NCBI GenBank assembly: GCA_934281515.1
Contig: CAKQXG010000028.1
Coordinates: forward strand, 1 to 17,346
Direction of reading: 5' to 3'
DNA length: 17,346 nt
Origin: an uncultured Clostridia bacterium
GTDB taxonomy: Bacteria; Bacillota; Clostridia; Christensenellales; CAG-314
Shown: positions 1 to 7,610 of the stretch, piece after piece
How positions within the stretch are numbered: the first letter of the stretch is position 1
Layout of the letters: every line of letters starts with the position of its first letter
Translations under genes and position numbers: made by a program
Notes under the pieces: generated by a model
The model's input: only the letters and a program-made list of their open reading frames with translations
Told to the model about the DNA's origin: nothing
The model's database searches: none

Positions 1-1
1 C

Positions 2-1294
2 TTGGTAATCGCCGTACAAAACATCGACGAAGTGATACAAATCATCAAGACTGCGGCTAGCACGACCGACGCACGCGCAAAGTTGCGCCAACGCTTTGAT
101 CTGTCCGAGAAGCAGGCACAGGCAATACTCGATTTGCGACTGGCGCGTATCACCAAGTTGGAAGTAAACAAGCTTGTCACCGAACTCGCCGAGATCGAAC
201 GTAACATTGCACGCTTGCAAGTAATCATCAACAGTCGTGTGGAGCAAATGAACCTTATCAAGACAGAGCTTGGCACGATTAAGCGCAACTACAAGACCGC
301 TCGTCGTAGCGAGATGTGCAAAGACGTTACAGACGCGGTTATCATCAGCGAAGCCGATGAAAAACCCGTAGAAACGGTGGTGCTGGGCGTAACAGCCGAT
401 AATACGATCAAGCGCATACCCGTTAAAAACTTCAATTTGTCCAACAAGGATGCAATCGGCGCGACAACTGCGGAAATGTTGACTACTGCGCTGGAGTTGC
501 AAACCGATGACAAAGTGCTGTTCTTCAGCAACCTGGGCAACTGCTTTAAGGCAGGCGTGGACAATTTGACCGAAGTGCGGTACCGCGATGCCGGCGTTAC
601 GTTGTCCAAGTTGTTTGCCGACGCGCAAAAGGGCGAAGTGCCCGTTGCCGTGGAAGTGTTACCTGCCGAAGGCGAGGAAGCAAGCGGAGAAGTGCTTGTG
701 TTTACGCGCCAAGGCATGGTCAAGCGTACGGCGTGGAGCGAGTATCAATTGCTTAAGAGTAGTTTCCAAGGCTACAAGGGCAAGGACGGCGACGAGGTAT
801 TCCATGTGGAAAAGGTGCGCGAAGGCACGGAGATATTCTTTGTAACCAATCGCGGCGGTTGCGTACGCTTCGATGTGGCAGAGATACCTTTGCAAGGACG
901 CGTGGCAGGCGGCGTGCACTGTATCAATCTGGCAAACGACGAGTACCTGGTGTTTGCGGGGCAGGTGGACAAGGATAAAGGCGAAGTGGTGATGGTTACC
1001 GACAAAGGCTTCCTTAAACGCCTTGCCGTCAAGGACATAACCAAGCACGCGCGCAACTGCAAGGGTGCCAAGGGTACCGAGTTCGGTAACAACGGAACAT
1101 GCATTGTGTTTGCCGACTACGTCCACGGACAGCATTACAAATTGGCAATTATGGACAGGGTAAATACGACGGTTGTCGACACGTCCGAAGTGTCTGTGGA
1201 AAGCAAAAACAACAAAGGCAAACTGCCAAAAGGCAAGAAAGGCGGAATTGTAGTGGAGAGAGTGGTGCGCTACTGCGCCGACAGCCAAAAGTGA
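2..1294 (+). CDS. parC: DNA topoisomerase IV subunit A (ParC/GrlA-like), 5'-truncated
   Basis: This is the 3' part of a type IIA topoisomerase A subunit, which cuts and rejoins DNA during supercoil relaxation and chromosome decatenation. The window edge removes the N-terminus, including the active-site tyrosine region; the first codon seen (TTG) is internal, not a start. Visible are the end of the breakage-reunion domain (AVQNIDEVIQII, then QAQAILDLRLARITKLE), a helical stretch, and a six-bladed beta-pinwheel whose blades begin near VLGVTADNT, VLFFSNLGN, VLVFTRQGM, IFFVTNRGG, VVMVTDKGF and LAIMDRVNT. The basic GyrA-box expected after the first blade is absent (LSNKDAIG there), and the following segment resembles GrlA/ParC, so topoisomerase IV fits better than gyrase. 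A divergent GyrA remains possible. Its stop codon lies inside an inverted repeat. No parE or gyrB is visible. Confidence 0.85.
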   Translation: MVIAVQNIDEVIQIIKTAASTTDARAKLRQRFDLSEKQAQAILDLRLARITKLEVNKLVTELAEIERNIARLQVIINSRVEQMNLIKTELGTIKRNYKTARRSEMCKDVTDAVIISEADEKPVETVVLGVTADNTIKRIPVKNFNLSNKDAIGATTAEMLTTALELQTDDKVLFFSNLGNCFKAGVDNLTEVRYRDAGVTLSKLFADAQKGEVPVAVEVLPAEGEEASGEVLVFTRQGMVKRTAWSEYQLLKSSFQGYKGKDGDEVFHVEKVREGTEIFFVTNRGGCVRFDVAEIPLQGRVAGGVHCINLANDEYLVFAGQVDKDKGEVVMVTDKGFLKRLAVKDITKHARNCKGAKGTEFGNNGTCIVFADYVHGQHYKLAIMDRVNTTVVDTSEVSVESKNNKGKLPKGKKGGIVVERVVRYCADSQK

Positions 1295-1417
1295 CGGCGT
1301 ATATCGGCACATCTAGACACTGCGTGGCTTATGCGCGCGGGTCATGTATGTCCGTATACACTCCCCTTGCGCATTGCGCCCAGCCGTGTCTATCTGCACC
1401 AATCTACGCCGTCACTT
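1289..1417. repeat. Long imperfect inverted repeat overlapping the parC stop codon
   Basis: The left arm 1289-1320 and right arm 1386-1417 are 32 nt each and match at 26 of 32 positions in inverted orientation; the core AAGTGACGGCGTA is identical. The sequence between the arms pairs further in part. A third copy of the core, in the right-arm orientation, sits at 1498-1514. The left arm includes the last codons and the stop of parC. Confidence 0.7.
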
Positions 1418-1436
1418 GGAATAGATTGCAGAACGC

Positions 1437-1639
1437 AGTGCGTCCACGTCAGGTGGCTCCCTCGCCTATCCGTCAACTGTTGTCGCCCTTCACACCCGTC
1501 TACGCCGTCACTTTGGGGTAGATTTGAGTAGAGAAACACGACGCAACGACCGTATTCCGGGCGCGCATGGCTTGTACGCAATAATGTCAACCGCTAAAAT
1601 GTATTCCCCCGAGGTGGGGCCACCTGACGTGGACGCACT
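1437..1639. repeat. 20-bp exact inverted repeat flanking degenerate palindromic repeats
   Basis: CCACCTGACGTGGACGCACT occurs forward at 1620-1639 and as its exact reverse complement at 1437-1456. Each copy abuts a GAGGG/GAGGTGGGG block that looks like part of the double-hairpin repeat at 1696-1744. On the minus strand, 1465-1500 reads as a degenerate copy (GACAACAGTTGACGGAT then GCGAGGG). This looks like a cluster of decayed intergenic repeat units. Confidence 0.6.
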
Positions 1640-1695
1640 AGGAACAACATATAGTTTTCTATATTGCTATGCTGGAATGGATGACAAAATTAAAG

Positions 1696-1744
1696 CCTTC
1701 CCCCGAGGTGGGGAAGGTGTCGGCGAATGCCGACGGATGAGGGG
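1696..1744 (+). repeat. Double-hairpin intergenic palindromic repeat
   Basis: Two adjacent perfect hairpins are followed by a fixed tail: CCTTCCCC (1696-1703) pairs with GGGGAAGG (1710-1717), then GTCGGC-gaat-GCCGAC (1719-1734), then GGATGAGGGG (1735-1744). Units of this form (CCTTCCCC..., hairpin, GGATGAGGG) are common between genes of gut Clostridia. I do not know a settled name or function for them. Confidence 0.75.
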
Positions 1745-1776
1745 AACAGCAACAAACCTATACTTGCCATATTCTG

Positions 1777-1965
1777 TTAGGTCATATTGATCGGAGCCGT
1801 AAGCGCAGTCGAAACATAACATTTTTTATGTTGACAACAAATGTATTCTTGCCATTGCTGTAATAAACGACCGCATTCAATGCAAATTTGAACAAGCGTA
1901 ACAGTAAACAGTTCCGAACCGACATTTGTAGCAAATTTTTCACAACGTATGCAAAAATCGATCAC
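1777..1965 (-). CDS. Possible small zinc-ribbon-like protein (doubtful)
   Basis: An open frame of 62 residues starts at GTG, preceded at a reasonable distance by AGGGA on the minus strand. I do not recognise the protein. It contains two CxxC pairs (CIRC at residues 5-8 and CIEC near residue 28) plus a late CC...C cluster, a pattern typical of small zinc-binding folds, and it has no signal peptide or membrane segment. Against it: it lies alone inside a repeat-rich gap, has no clear promoter, and is short enough to arise by chance. It could be a real mini-protein, a remnant of a larger gene, or spurious. Confidence 0.3.
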   Translation of the reverse strand: MIDFCIRCEKFATNVGSELFTVTLVQICIECGRLLQQWQEYICCQHKKCYVSTALTAPINMT

Positions 1966-2017
1966 ATTTTACGTCCCTATCCGCACTTCTACTCAAAGTT
2001 TTTGAAAGGATAGGGGT

Positions 2018-2061
2018 GCGGGGAAAGGAAAACTTTTTTCAAAAAGTTTTCCTTTCCCCGC
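2018..2061. repeat. Hairpin repeat family, copy 1 (perfect 21-bp stem)
   Basis: The arms 2018-2038 and 2041-2061 are perfect 21-bp inverted repeats around a 2-nt loop (TC). A flank at 1994-2016, CTCAAAGTTTTTGAAAGGAT followed by AGGGG, is shared with the other copies. No U-tract follows, so this is not a standard intrinsic terminator. It lies between parC and addB. Confidence 0.9.
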
Positions 2062-2108
2062 AAAATATCCCTCCCCCACAACCGATACAATCTATCCCAC
2101 AGTTGATT

Positions 2109-5100
2109 ATGATTACCATCTACAAAACCAACACATTCAAGGACGCCGCACGGTACGTCAACGACATTGTGAAGCACGTTGACAAAACCAACTTCGGCGT
2201 CATGCATACGGTAATTGTACCCGACCGCGCCAGCATGGAAGCGGAGCGGGCCTTGCTGCATGCCGTCGGCGGTAGTTTCAATGCGCAAGTACGCACGTTT
2301 CGGCGGCTCGCAAGCGACATCTTGCCCGGAGTGGAGTATCTCAGCAAGGCTAGCGGAGTGATGGCGCTCGGAGGTATCATTGCCGACAATGCCGACAGAA
2401 TGACGTGCTTTACCAAGGGACTTGACACGGCAGGGTTTGTCGGCGACATGTACGACACAATTGCTATGATGAAGTACTGCCGCATTTCACCCAAAATGCT
2501 AGTGCGCGACGAACTGCCAAAGGGAGTACGCGCCAAGGCGCACGACATTGCCTTGCTTTATCAGGCATACAACGACTACACACAGGGCAGGTTTGTGGAC
2601 AGCGCAGATAAAATGGAACTACTGCTTGCTGCAATTCCGCAGTCGGACGTGGTGAAGAACGGCTTTTTCTATCTGTACGACTTCGACAACTTTTCCGCGC
2701 AGGAGTTGGCAATAGTCGAGCAACTGGCACGTCACGCAAAGGGTGTCACCGTTGCTTGCTGTACGGGCAACGCCTACTGCGACAAGTATTTGTATCTCAA
2801 CGACATATTCGACGGCGTGGCGCGTATGTGCGCCGACAACGGGATTACGCCCGTGGTGATCGACGGTATGCGCGGGTACACAAGCAAACAAACCGAGCAA
2901 ATCGGCAGACATATGTTTCGCTACGACAATGCAAAATCTGTTGAGAGCGACGGGTTTGTAAGCATTTACCAAGGCACAACACGGCTTAACGAAGTGTACG
3001 CTTTGGCATGTCGCATACAACGCTATGTCCGCGGCGGTGGCAGGTATAAGGATGTGTACGTGGTGACAAGCGATGTCAACAAGTACGTCAATGCCGTTTC
3101 GACAGTGTTTGCCCAGTTCGACATTCCCTACTTTTGCGACAAGCAGTATGCTCTTGCCGAGCACCCCTACGTGCGGTTTGTATTTGACTTTATGTCTGTA
3201 TGCAAAAACAACTGCAAGTTGGGTAGCGTACTGAATTTTGTCAAAAACTATCTCTATTGCAACTTTATCTACGGCATTTTGCCCGACGACGTGTACAAGT
3301 TTGAAAACTTCTGCTTAAAGTACAACATGGGTTATGATTTCTCTTCCTTCGGGCTGGGACATGCCGACGTTGACTTTGGAACGGCAGACAAATTCCGACA
3401 AAAATTTCAGGATTTTTACATACGTAATGCTTTTTTGCCGACATCGACAGGTGCGGAATACGTTGCCGCGGTACGCAGCCTGATACAAAATGCCGATCTT
3501 GACGGGCGCAATACACGCTATGCCGATCGCCAGCAGAGACGTGCCGAACAGCACAACGACGGCTTTACAAATGTGGAACTTGCCGAACAAGCCAAAGTCA
3601 CGGCGCAGGTGCCAGACAAGTTGGAACAGGTGCTTGCACAAGCCGAAGTGGTGCTTGGCGAAAGAGAAATGAAGTTGGAACAGTTTATCAGTACATTGGC
3701 GCAGGCAGTGGCTTCGGTCAATGTGTCGGTGTTGCCTGTCACAAACGATTGTGTGGTGTTTGCCAACATGGCAAAGGCGCGCAAACATAATATCGAGTTT
3801 TTGGCGCTGTTGGGAGCAAACTACGGCGCAATGCCCATCGTCAAGGGGGACAGCGCACTGTTGACAGACAAAAATATTGCCGACCTTGTTGCTGCAGGGG
3901 TGCGCGTCGAGCCGCAAATGGCGGTTGAAAACAAGCGCGAACGGTTTAGTCTGTTTCAATTGATGCAGGAACCGACTAAAAAATTGTATGTCAGCTATTG
4001 CATGAGCGATGGAGCCAACAGCCTTACGCCTTCACCGATTGTGGCAGAGTTGCAAACTTTATTTACCTGCAACGGCAAACCGCTTGCTTCGGACGAGACG
4101 ACCGACGAGGACGTGTATACCGTCAAACAAGCGCTTGCAAAGGTGGTGGGTTGTCGACGCAGACTTACTGACAATCAGCCCGTGCATATGCCTGCGTTCG
4201 AGTTGCTATGCAATTACTTCGGTACGACTGCAACAAGGTATGTGTACGACAAGGACGGATTGGCTGTGCGCGTGGACAGGGGCAAGGATTTGTACCTTAA
4301 AAACAGCGCGACAAGCGTAAGCCAATTGACGGACTTTTTCAAGTGTCCGTATCGTTTTTTTGTGCAGTACGGACTAAATGTCAAGCCGAGAGTGGTTGCG
4401 GAACTTAAGTCTGCGGACTTGGGCAATATTCTGCACGCCGTGTTGGAAAATTACGTCAAAGGCATGGACATTGCCGAAAGCGACGAAGTGACCGAACAGG
4501 CGGCTTTGGCACTGTATGACAAGGTGCTTGACGATGACTTTTATCGTGCGATAAAACGAGATGAGCAAATGGCAGGGATAATCGACCAACTACGCAAAGA
4601 AAGCGTGCGTATGTGTCTGGTGGTTAAGCAACAACTTGCCGATAGTGACTTTGTCAACTATGCGTGCGAATTGACCTTTGCTCCCGGCGCGGAAGTACCT
4701 GCCGTAAGGGTGGATTTCGACGGCGGACAGTTTAATCTCGTGGGCAAAATCGACCGCGTGGATACGTGCGACGGCAAGTTTGTGGTAATCGACTACAAAA
4801 GCGGCGCAGGCGCGGCAAAGTACAGCGAAAAGGATCTGTATCTTGGTCACAAGATGCAATTGTTGGTGTATCTCAAGGCGGTGCGCGACGCAACGGGTAT
4901 GACGCCTGTTGGGTTTTACTACTTCAACATACACGACAACTTTACCGATATCGACGAGGCAAACGTGTACACCTACAACGGGCGTACAATAAACGACGAA
5001 CAGACAGCGTTCAGGCTCGACAACGCGTTGGAACGTAACGGCACAAGCAGAACGCTTGGGTTACGGCTCAAAAAAGACGGGACGTTTTACGCAAGCAGTA

Positions 5101-5360
5101 AGGTTGTGTCGGGTGCGCAGATTGCCAACCAAACGGAATACGCAGTGCGGCTTATCAGACGTGCGGGCGATTTGATGAGACAAGGCTATGCCGCGGTATC
5201 GCCTTATCACGATCAGTGCAAGTACTGCGATTACAAGGCGATTTGCGACTACAACCAGGCATTGACCCAAGGCGAGCGCGAACTAACCGCGCAAGTGAAT
5301 GCCGCCACGATCGACGAAGCACTTGACGAAAGTAGTGCATTGCCTTGCAAAAATAATTGA
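2109..5360 (+). CDS. addB: AddB/RexB-like ATP-dependent nuclease subunit B
   Basis: This encodes a 1083-residue protein of the AddB/RexB family, the partner of AddA in the cytoplasmic helicase-nuclease that resects double-strand breaks for recombination. The C-terminal RecB-like nuclease is intact by motif: His776 (ILHAVLENY), Asp882 (GKIDRVD), Asp895 and Lys897 (VIDYKSG). The four cysteines of the AddB iron-sulfur cluster are present: C746 (FKCPYRFF), C1037, C1040 and C1046 in the usual C-x2-C-x5-C spacing. The N-terminal helicase-like part is recognisable (VIVPDRASMEAE, QVRTFRRLASDIL), but the Walker A loop expected at the extreme N-terminus is absent (YKTNTFKDAARYV there). I chose ATG 2109 because homology begins with MITIYKTN. 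The longer frame from GTG 2016 runs through hairpin repeat 1 and is probably not translated. There is no good Shine-Dalgarno before 2109 and no addA in the window. Confidence 0.88.
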   Translation: MITIYKTNTFKDAARYVNDIVKHVDKTNFGVMHTVIVPDRASMEAERALLHAVGGSFNAQVRTFRRLASDILPGVEYLSKASGVMALGGIIADNADRMTCFTKGLDTAGFVGDMYDTIAMMKYCRISPKMLVRDELPKGVRAKAHDIALLYQAYNDYTQGRFVDSADKMELLLAAIPQSDVVKNGFFYLYDFDNFSAQELAIVEQLARHAKGVTVACCTGNAYCDKYLYLNDIFDGVARMCADNGITPVVIDGMRGYTSKQTEQIGRHMFRYDNAKSVESDGFVSIYQGTTRLNEVYALACRIQRYVRGGGRYKDVYVVTSDVNKYVNAVSTVFAQFDIPYFCDKQYALAEHPYVRFVFDFMSVCKNNCKLGSVLNFVKNYLYCNFIYGILPDDVYKFENFCLKYNMGYDFSSFGLGHADVDFGTADKFRQKFQDFYIRNAFLPTSTGAEYVAAVRSLIQNADLDGRNTRYADRQQRRAEQHNDGFTNVELAEQAKVTAQVPDKLEQVLAQAEVVLGEREMKLEQFISTLAQAVASVNVSVLPVTNDCVVFANMAKARKHNIEFLALLGANYGAMPIVKGDSALLTDKNIADLVAAGVRVEPQMAVENKRERFSLFQLMQEPTKKLYVSYCMSDGANSLTPSPIVAELQTLFTCNGKPLASDETTDEDVYTVKQALAKVVGCRRRLTDNQPVHMPAFELLCNYFGTTATRYVYDKDGLAVRVDRGKDLYLKNSATSVSQLTDFFKCPYRFFVQYGLNVKPRVVAELKSADLGNILHAVLENYVKGMDIAESDEVTEQAALALYDKVLDDDFYRAIKRDEQMAGIIDQLRKESVRMCLVVKQQLADSDFVNYACELTFAPGAEVPAVRVDFDGGQFNLVGKIDRVDTCDGKFVVIDYKSGAGAAKYSEKDLYLGHKMQLLVYLKAVRDATGMTPVGFYYFNIHDNFTDIDEANVYTYNGRTINDEQTAFRLDNALERNGTSRTLGLRLKKDGTFYASSKVVSGAQIANQTEYAVRLIRRAGDLMRQGYAAVSPYHDQCKYCDYKAICDYNQALTQGERELTAQVNAATIDEALDESSALPCKNN

Positions 5361-5402
5361 GAATAGCAAAGTATCCGAAATTAAGAGTTTTGCTTTGGAA
5401 TG

Positions 5403-5451
5403 AAAAACGGTGGGATGTCGGGCAGTTTGAGCCAACGTCTTGCCGTTTTTT
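5403..5451 (+). terminator. Intrinsic terminator of addB
   Basis: About 40 bases after the stop codon, AAAAACGGTGGGATGT pairs with ACGTCTTGCCGTTTT as RNA, using several G-U pairs, and six T follow directly (5446-5451). The wobble pairs would become A-C mismatches on the other strand, so the signal points to plus-strand transcription. Confidence 0.8.
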
Positions 5452-5453
5452 AC

Positions 5454-5622
5454 CCATAAACCATATTTTTGAAATCTATTTTACCGATAAACCGGTAAAT
5501 TATTTTTTGAAAGGGTTGACTGTAAACGTTGTCCAGCCAAAACCTGCTATTTATTTACCATAAACCACATTTTTTTGAAATCTATCCTACCTGTAATCTA
5601 GTAAAAGTTTTTGAAAGGGTTG
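5454..5622 (+). repeat. Direct repeat of about 65 bp, two copies
   Basis: Copy A is 5454-5518 and copy B 5558-5622. Both read CCATAAACCAYAT, a T-run, GAAATCTAT, a variable middle, then TTTTTTGAAAGGGTTG or a close match. Copy B runs straight into hairpin repeat 2; copy A has the same flank but no hairpin. The flank therefore appears to be part of the mobile or duplicating unit. Confidence 0.7.
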
Positions 5623-5626
5623 GGGT

Positions 5627-5670
5627 GTGGGGAAGGGGAAACTTGTTTCAACAAGTTTCCCCTTCCCCAC
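5627..5670. repeat. Hairpin repeat family, copy 2 (perfect 21-bp stem)
   Basis: The arms 5627-5647 and 5650-5670 are perfect 21-bp inverted repeats with the same 2-nt TC loop as copy 1, preceded by AAAGTTTTTGAAAGGGTTGG. A run of A follows on the plus strand. It lies between the convergent genes addB and tcdA. Confidence 0.9.
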
Positions 5671-5697
5671 AAAAAAAATACAAAAATTTCCAAAAAC

Positions 5698-6405
5698 TTA
5701 TTCTTTAATCAAATCTTTTACGACAACGCTTGCAAGAAACATACCTGCGACGGGCGGAACAAACGAAAGACTTCCGGGTGTCTGGCGTTTGGCTGTCACT
5801 TCCAACTGTTCGGGCACTTGCGGCGGCTCGGCGCTGTATACTACTTTGAGCGTAGCGATACCGCGTTTTTTCAGCTCGCGGCGCATCACTCGCGCCAACG
5901 GACAAACCGTGGTTTGACTGATGTCGGCAACTCGAAAGGCGGTGGGGTCAAGTTTGTTGCCTGTACCCATGCATGACACGATAGGTACGTTGGCATCGTG
6001 GCACTTTTGCACCAGCAACAGCTTGGCAGAAACGGTGTCTACGGCGTCGACAACATAGTCGTAGTCACGCATGTCGAAGTCGGATGCCACGTTTTCGGCA
6101 TAACGTATGCGTTTTTTTGTTACAATGCAGTCGGGATTGATGTCGTTTATGCGTGCGGCGGCAATGTCGACTTTGGGTTGACCTACCGTGGATTGCAACG
6201 CATACAATTGGCGGTTGATGTTGCTGGGCGCGACAACGTCGTCGTCAACAACGGTGATATTTCCAATGCCCATGCGTGCCAAGGCTTCGGCGCAGTAACT
6301 GCCTACGCCGCCGATACCGAACACCGCCACGCGCGATGCGGCTAGTTTGTTCATTGCCTGCGCTCCTAGTAGCATCTCGGCGCGGCAGAGATTGATTTTG
6401 TCCAT
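5698..6405 (-). CDS. tcdA: tRNA threonylcarbamoyladenosine dehydratase TcdA (CsdL/YgdL)
   Basis: This encodes a 235-residue E1-like enzyme of the ThiF/MoeB/HesA superfamily. TcdA uses ATP to cyclise the t6A modification at position 37 of ANN-decoding tRNAs to ct6A. The nucleotide-binding loop GIGGVGS is at residues 30-36, followed by DDDVVAPSNINRQ with the expected Asp and Arg residues. The CPLARVMRRELKK block and the C-terminal GSLSFVPPVAG segment are typical of this subfamily and separate it from ThiF and MoeB. The zinc CxxC pairs of ThiF/MoeB are not present. Start: ATG at 6405, preceded by AAAGGA at good spacing; an upstream in-frame extension lacks such a site. It is transcribed divergently from the lipid kinase gene. 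Confidence 0.92.
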   Translation of the reverse strand: MDKINLCRAEMLLGAQAMNKLAASRVAVFGIGGVGSYCAEALARMGIGNITVVDDDVVAPSNINRQLYALQSTVGQPKVDIAAARINDINPDCIVTKKRIRYAENVASDFDMRDYDYVVDAVDTVSAKLLLVQKCHDANVPIVSCMGTGNKLDPTAFRVADISQTTVCPLARVMRRELKKRGIATLKVVYSAEPPQVPEQLEVTAKRQTPGSLSFVPPVAGMFLASVVVKDLIKE

Positions 6406-6420
6406 AGTATTCCTTTTGAC

Positions 6421-6440
6421 GGTTTGCAACAATGCAAACC
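6421..6440. promoter_or_regulatory. Palindrome in the tcdA leader
   Basis: GGTTTGCA-acaa-TGCAAACC has perfect 8-bp arms. It lies between the tcdA promoter and its ribosome binding site, so it would be an operator just downstream of transcription start or a short RNA hairpin in the leader. Confidence 0.5.
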
Positions 6441-6456
6441 AAATCGAATTATATCT

Positions 6457-6486
6457 ATTGTATCACCGTACAGACGGATTTGTCAA
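6457..6486 (-). promoter_or_regulatory. Sigma-A promoter of tcdA
   Basis: On the minus strand, TTGACA (6481-6486) is separated by 18 nt from TACAAT (6457-6462), a near-consensus pair about 50 bases upstream of the tcdA start. Confidence 0.75.
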
Positions 6487-6517
6487 CAAATCATAATAAA
6501 GCTTGCGATTGCACAAA

Positions 6518-6547
6518 CTGACAAAAAACGAGATAAAGACATATTAT
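6518..6547 (+). promoter_or_regulatory. Possible sigma-A promoter of the lipid kinase gene
   Basis: CTGACA (6518-6523), an 18-nt spacer and TATTAT (6542-6547) lie just before the ribosome binding site of the gene starting at 6565. The leader would be very short. The match is moderate. Confidence 0.4.
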
Positions 6548-6564
6548 TTGTCGGGAGATACGGC

Positions 6565-7404
6565 GTGACTTGCAAAGTGATTGTCAATCGAGACAGCGGC
6601 AACTGTCGCAAACTTGACCTGCCTGCATTACTGCAAATGTTTGGCGACAGACGTGTCGTGGTGGAAGAAATCGACCGCAACTGCGCATGGTCTGCCGACG
6701 GCGCGGACGAAGTGATTGTATGCGGTGGCGACGGCACGTTGTACAATGCTCTTAACAAGTGTCACGACAAACCTCTGTACTATGTGCCGTGCGGTACGCT
6801 TAACGAAGCAAGCCGCCTTGGTAAAGGGTTGAACTTTGTCGGGCGTGCAAACGACAAACTGTTTGGCTACGTGTGCGCCACGGGCAGTTTTACGGAGATA
6901 GGCTATTGCGCCAAGTGCAACGACAAACGGCGTTTTAAATGGCTCGCTTATATGCCGCAGGTGCTGAAATGGTACACAAGCCGTAGTATGACGGCGCGGA
7001 TAAATGTCGACGGACGGGACTTGTCGGGCACGTATACCCTGCTGATGGCAGTAAAAAGCAAAGTGTGCTTCGGGTTTCCGTTCAACAAAATGTACAACAA
7101 AAAACCGCAACTGTATCTGTTGGGGATACGCAGTTGCGGCGAAGATTGCCTTGCCGCTAGAGTGGCGATGTTTGCGCCGTTTTTCAGGGTATTTTTTTGT
7201 GGGGTCGGACATCCGACAATCAACAAAAGGTGGTTTATGCTGCCCGTTGAGCATGCGGAGATTGAAACTGATGAACCGCAAAATTGGTGCATGGACGGTG
7301 AAAAAGCGCAATTGGACGGCAAAGTGACATTATCTTGCGAAAGTCGCGAGGCGGTAAGGATAATCGAGCCGAAAATGATTAAAAGCGGTAGGCGCCCGAC
7401 CTGA
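6565..7404 (+). CDS. Diacylglycerol kinase-family lipid kinase
   Basis: This encodes a 279-residue protein of the DAGK catalytic family (DgkB/YegS type), which phosphorylates a lipid alcohol such as diacylglycerol at the membrane face with ATP. It begins with the family's usual IVNRDSGN segment. The nucleotide-binding GGDGT is at residues 54-58, followed by PCGTLNEASR (75-84) in place of the common PxGTxNDFAR, and a late MDGE block near the C-terminus. The start is GTG 6565, preceded by GGGAG at 7-nt spacing and matching the family's N-terminus; an upstream extension to 6424 would add residues with no family similarity. The substrate cannot be read from the sequence. It shares a short divergent intergenic region with tcdA. 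Confidence 0.85.
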   Translation: MTCKVIVNRDSGNCRKLDLPALLQMFGDRRVVVEEIDRNCAWSADGADEVIVCGGDGTLYNALNKCHDKPLYYVPCGTLNEASRLGKGLNFVGRANDKLFGYVCATGSFTEIGYCAKCNDKRRFKWLAYMPQVLKWYTSRSMTARINVDGRDLSGTYTLLMAVKSKVCFGFPFNKMYNKKPQLYLLGIRSCGEDCLAARVAMFAPFFRVFFCGVGHPTINKRWFMLPVEHAEIETDEPQNWCMDGEKAQLDGKVTLSCESREAVRIIEPKMIKSGRRPT

Positions 7405-7557
7405 ACGTGGCGGACAGATTAGTAACTGTATAAAACTTGGTTATCCCATCGCTGTAGTCGGTAAAATCCGACGTCAACCAGTAATTTCTTTTATATTGTT
7501 TAACATATATAAATGTCGCTCATGTCGGGCTGTTACTCAAAGTTTTTCCGGAAAGGG

Positions 7558-7597
7558 TGTGGGAAAACCCGTTTTTACAAAAAGGGGTTTTCCCACA
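7558..7597. repeat. Hairpin repeat family, copy 3
   Basis: The arms 7558-7576 and 7579-7597 are 19 nt with one mismatch and a 2-nt loop. The upstream flank CTCAAAGTTTTTCCGGAAAG matches the family with a small insertion. It lies between the convergent lipid kinase and rqcH genes. Confidence 0.85.
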
Positions 7598-7610
7598 AAT
7601 TATTTATAAA

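Noticed and set aside
659..1312. Minus-strand open frame of 217 codons inside parC
   Set aside because: It mirrors the coding frame of a well-recognised gene and shows no family features or start signal.
2016..2108. N-terminal extension of addB from GTG 2016, with an AAAGGA just upstream
   Set aside because: The extension translates the hairpin repeat, giving a sequence unrelated to AddB; family similarity begins at ATG 2109 and the purine-rich site belongs to the repeat flank.
1294..2108. CRISPR array or insertion sequence in the repeat-rich gap
   Set aside because: Repeats are inverted or irregularly spaced, there are no uniform spacers, and no transposase frame is present.
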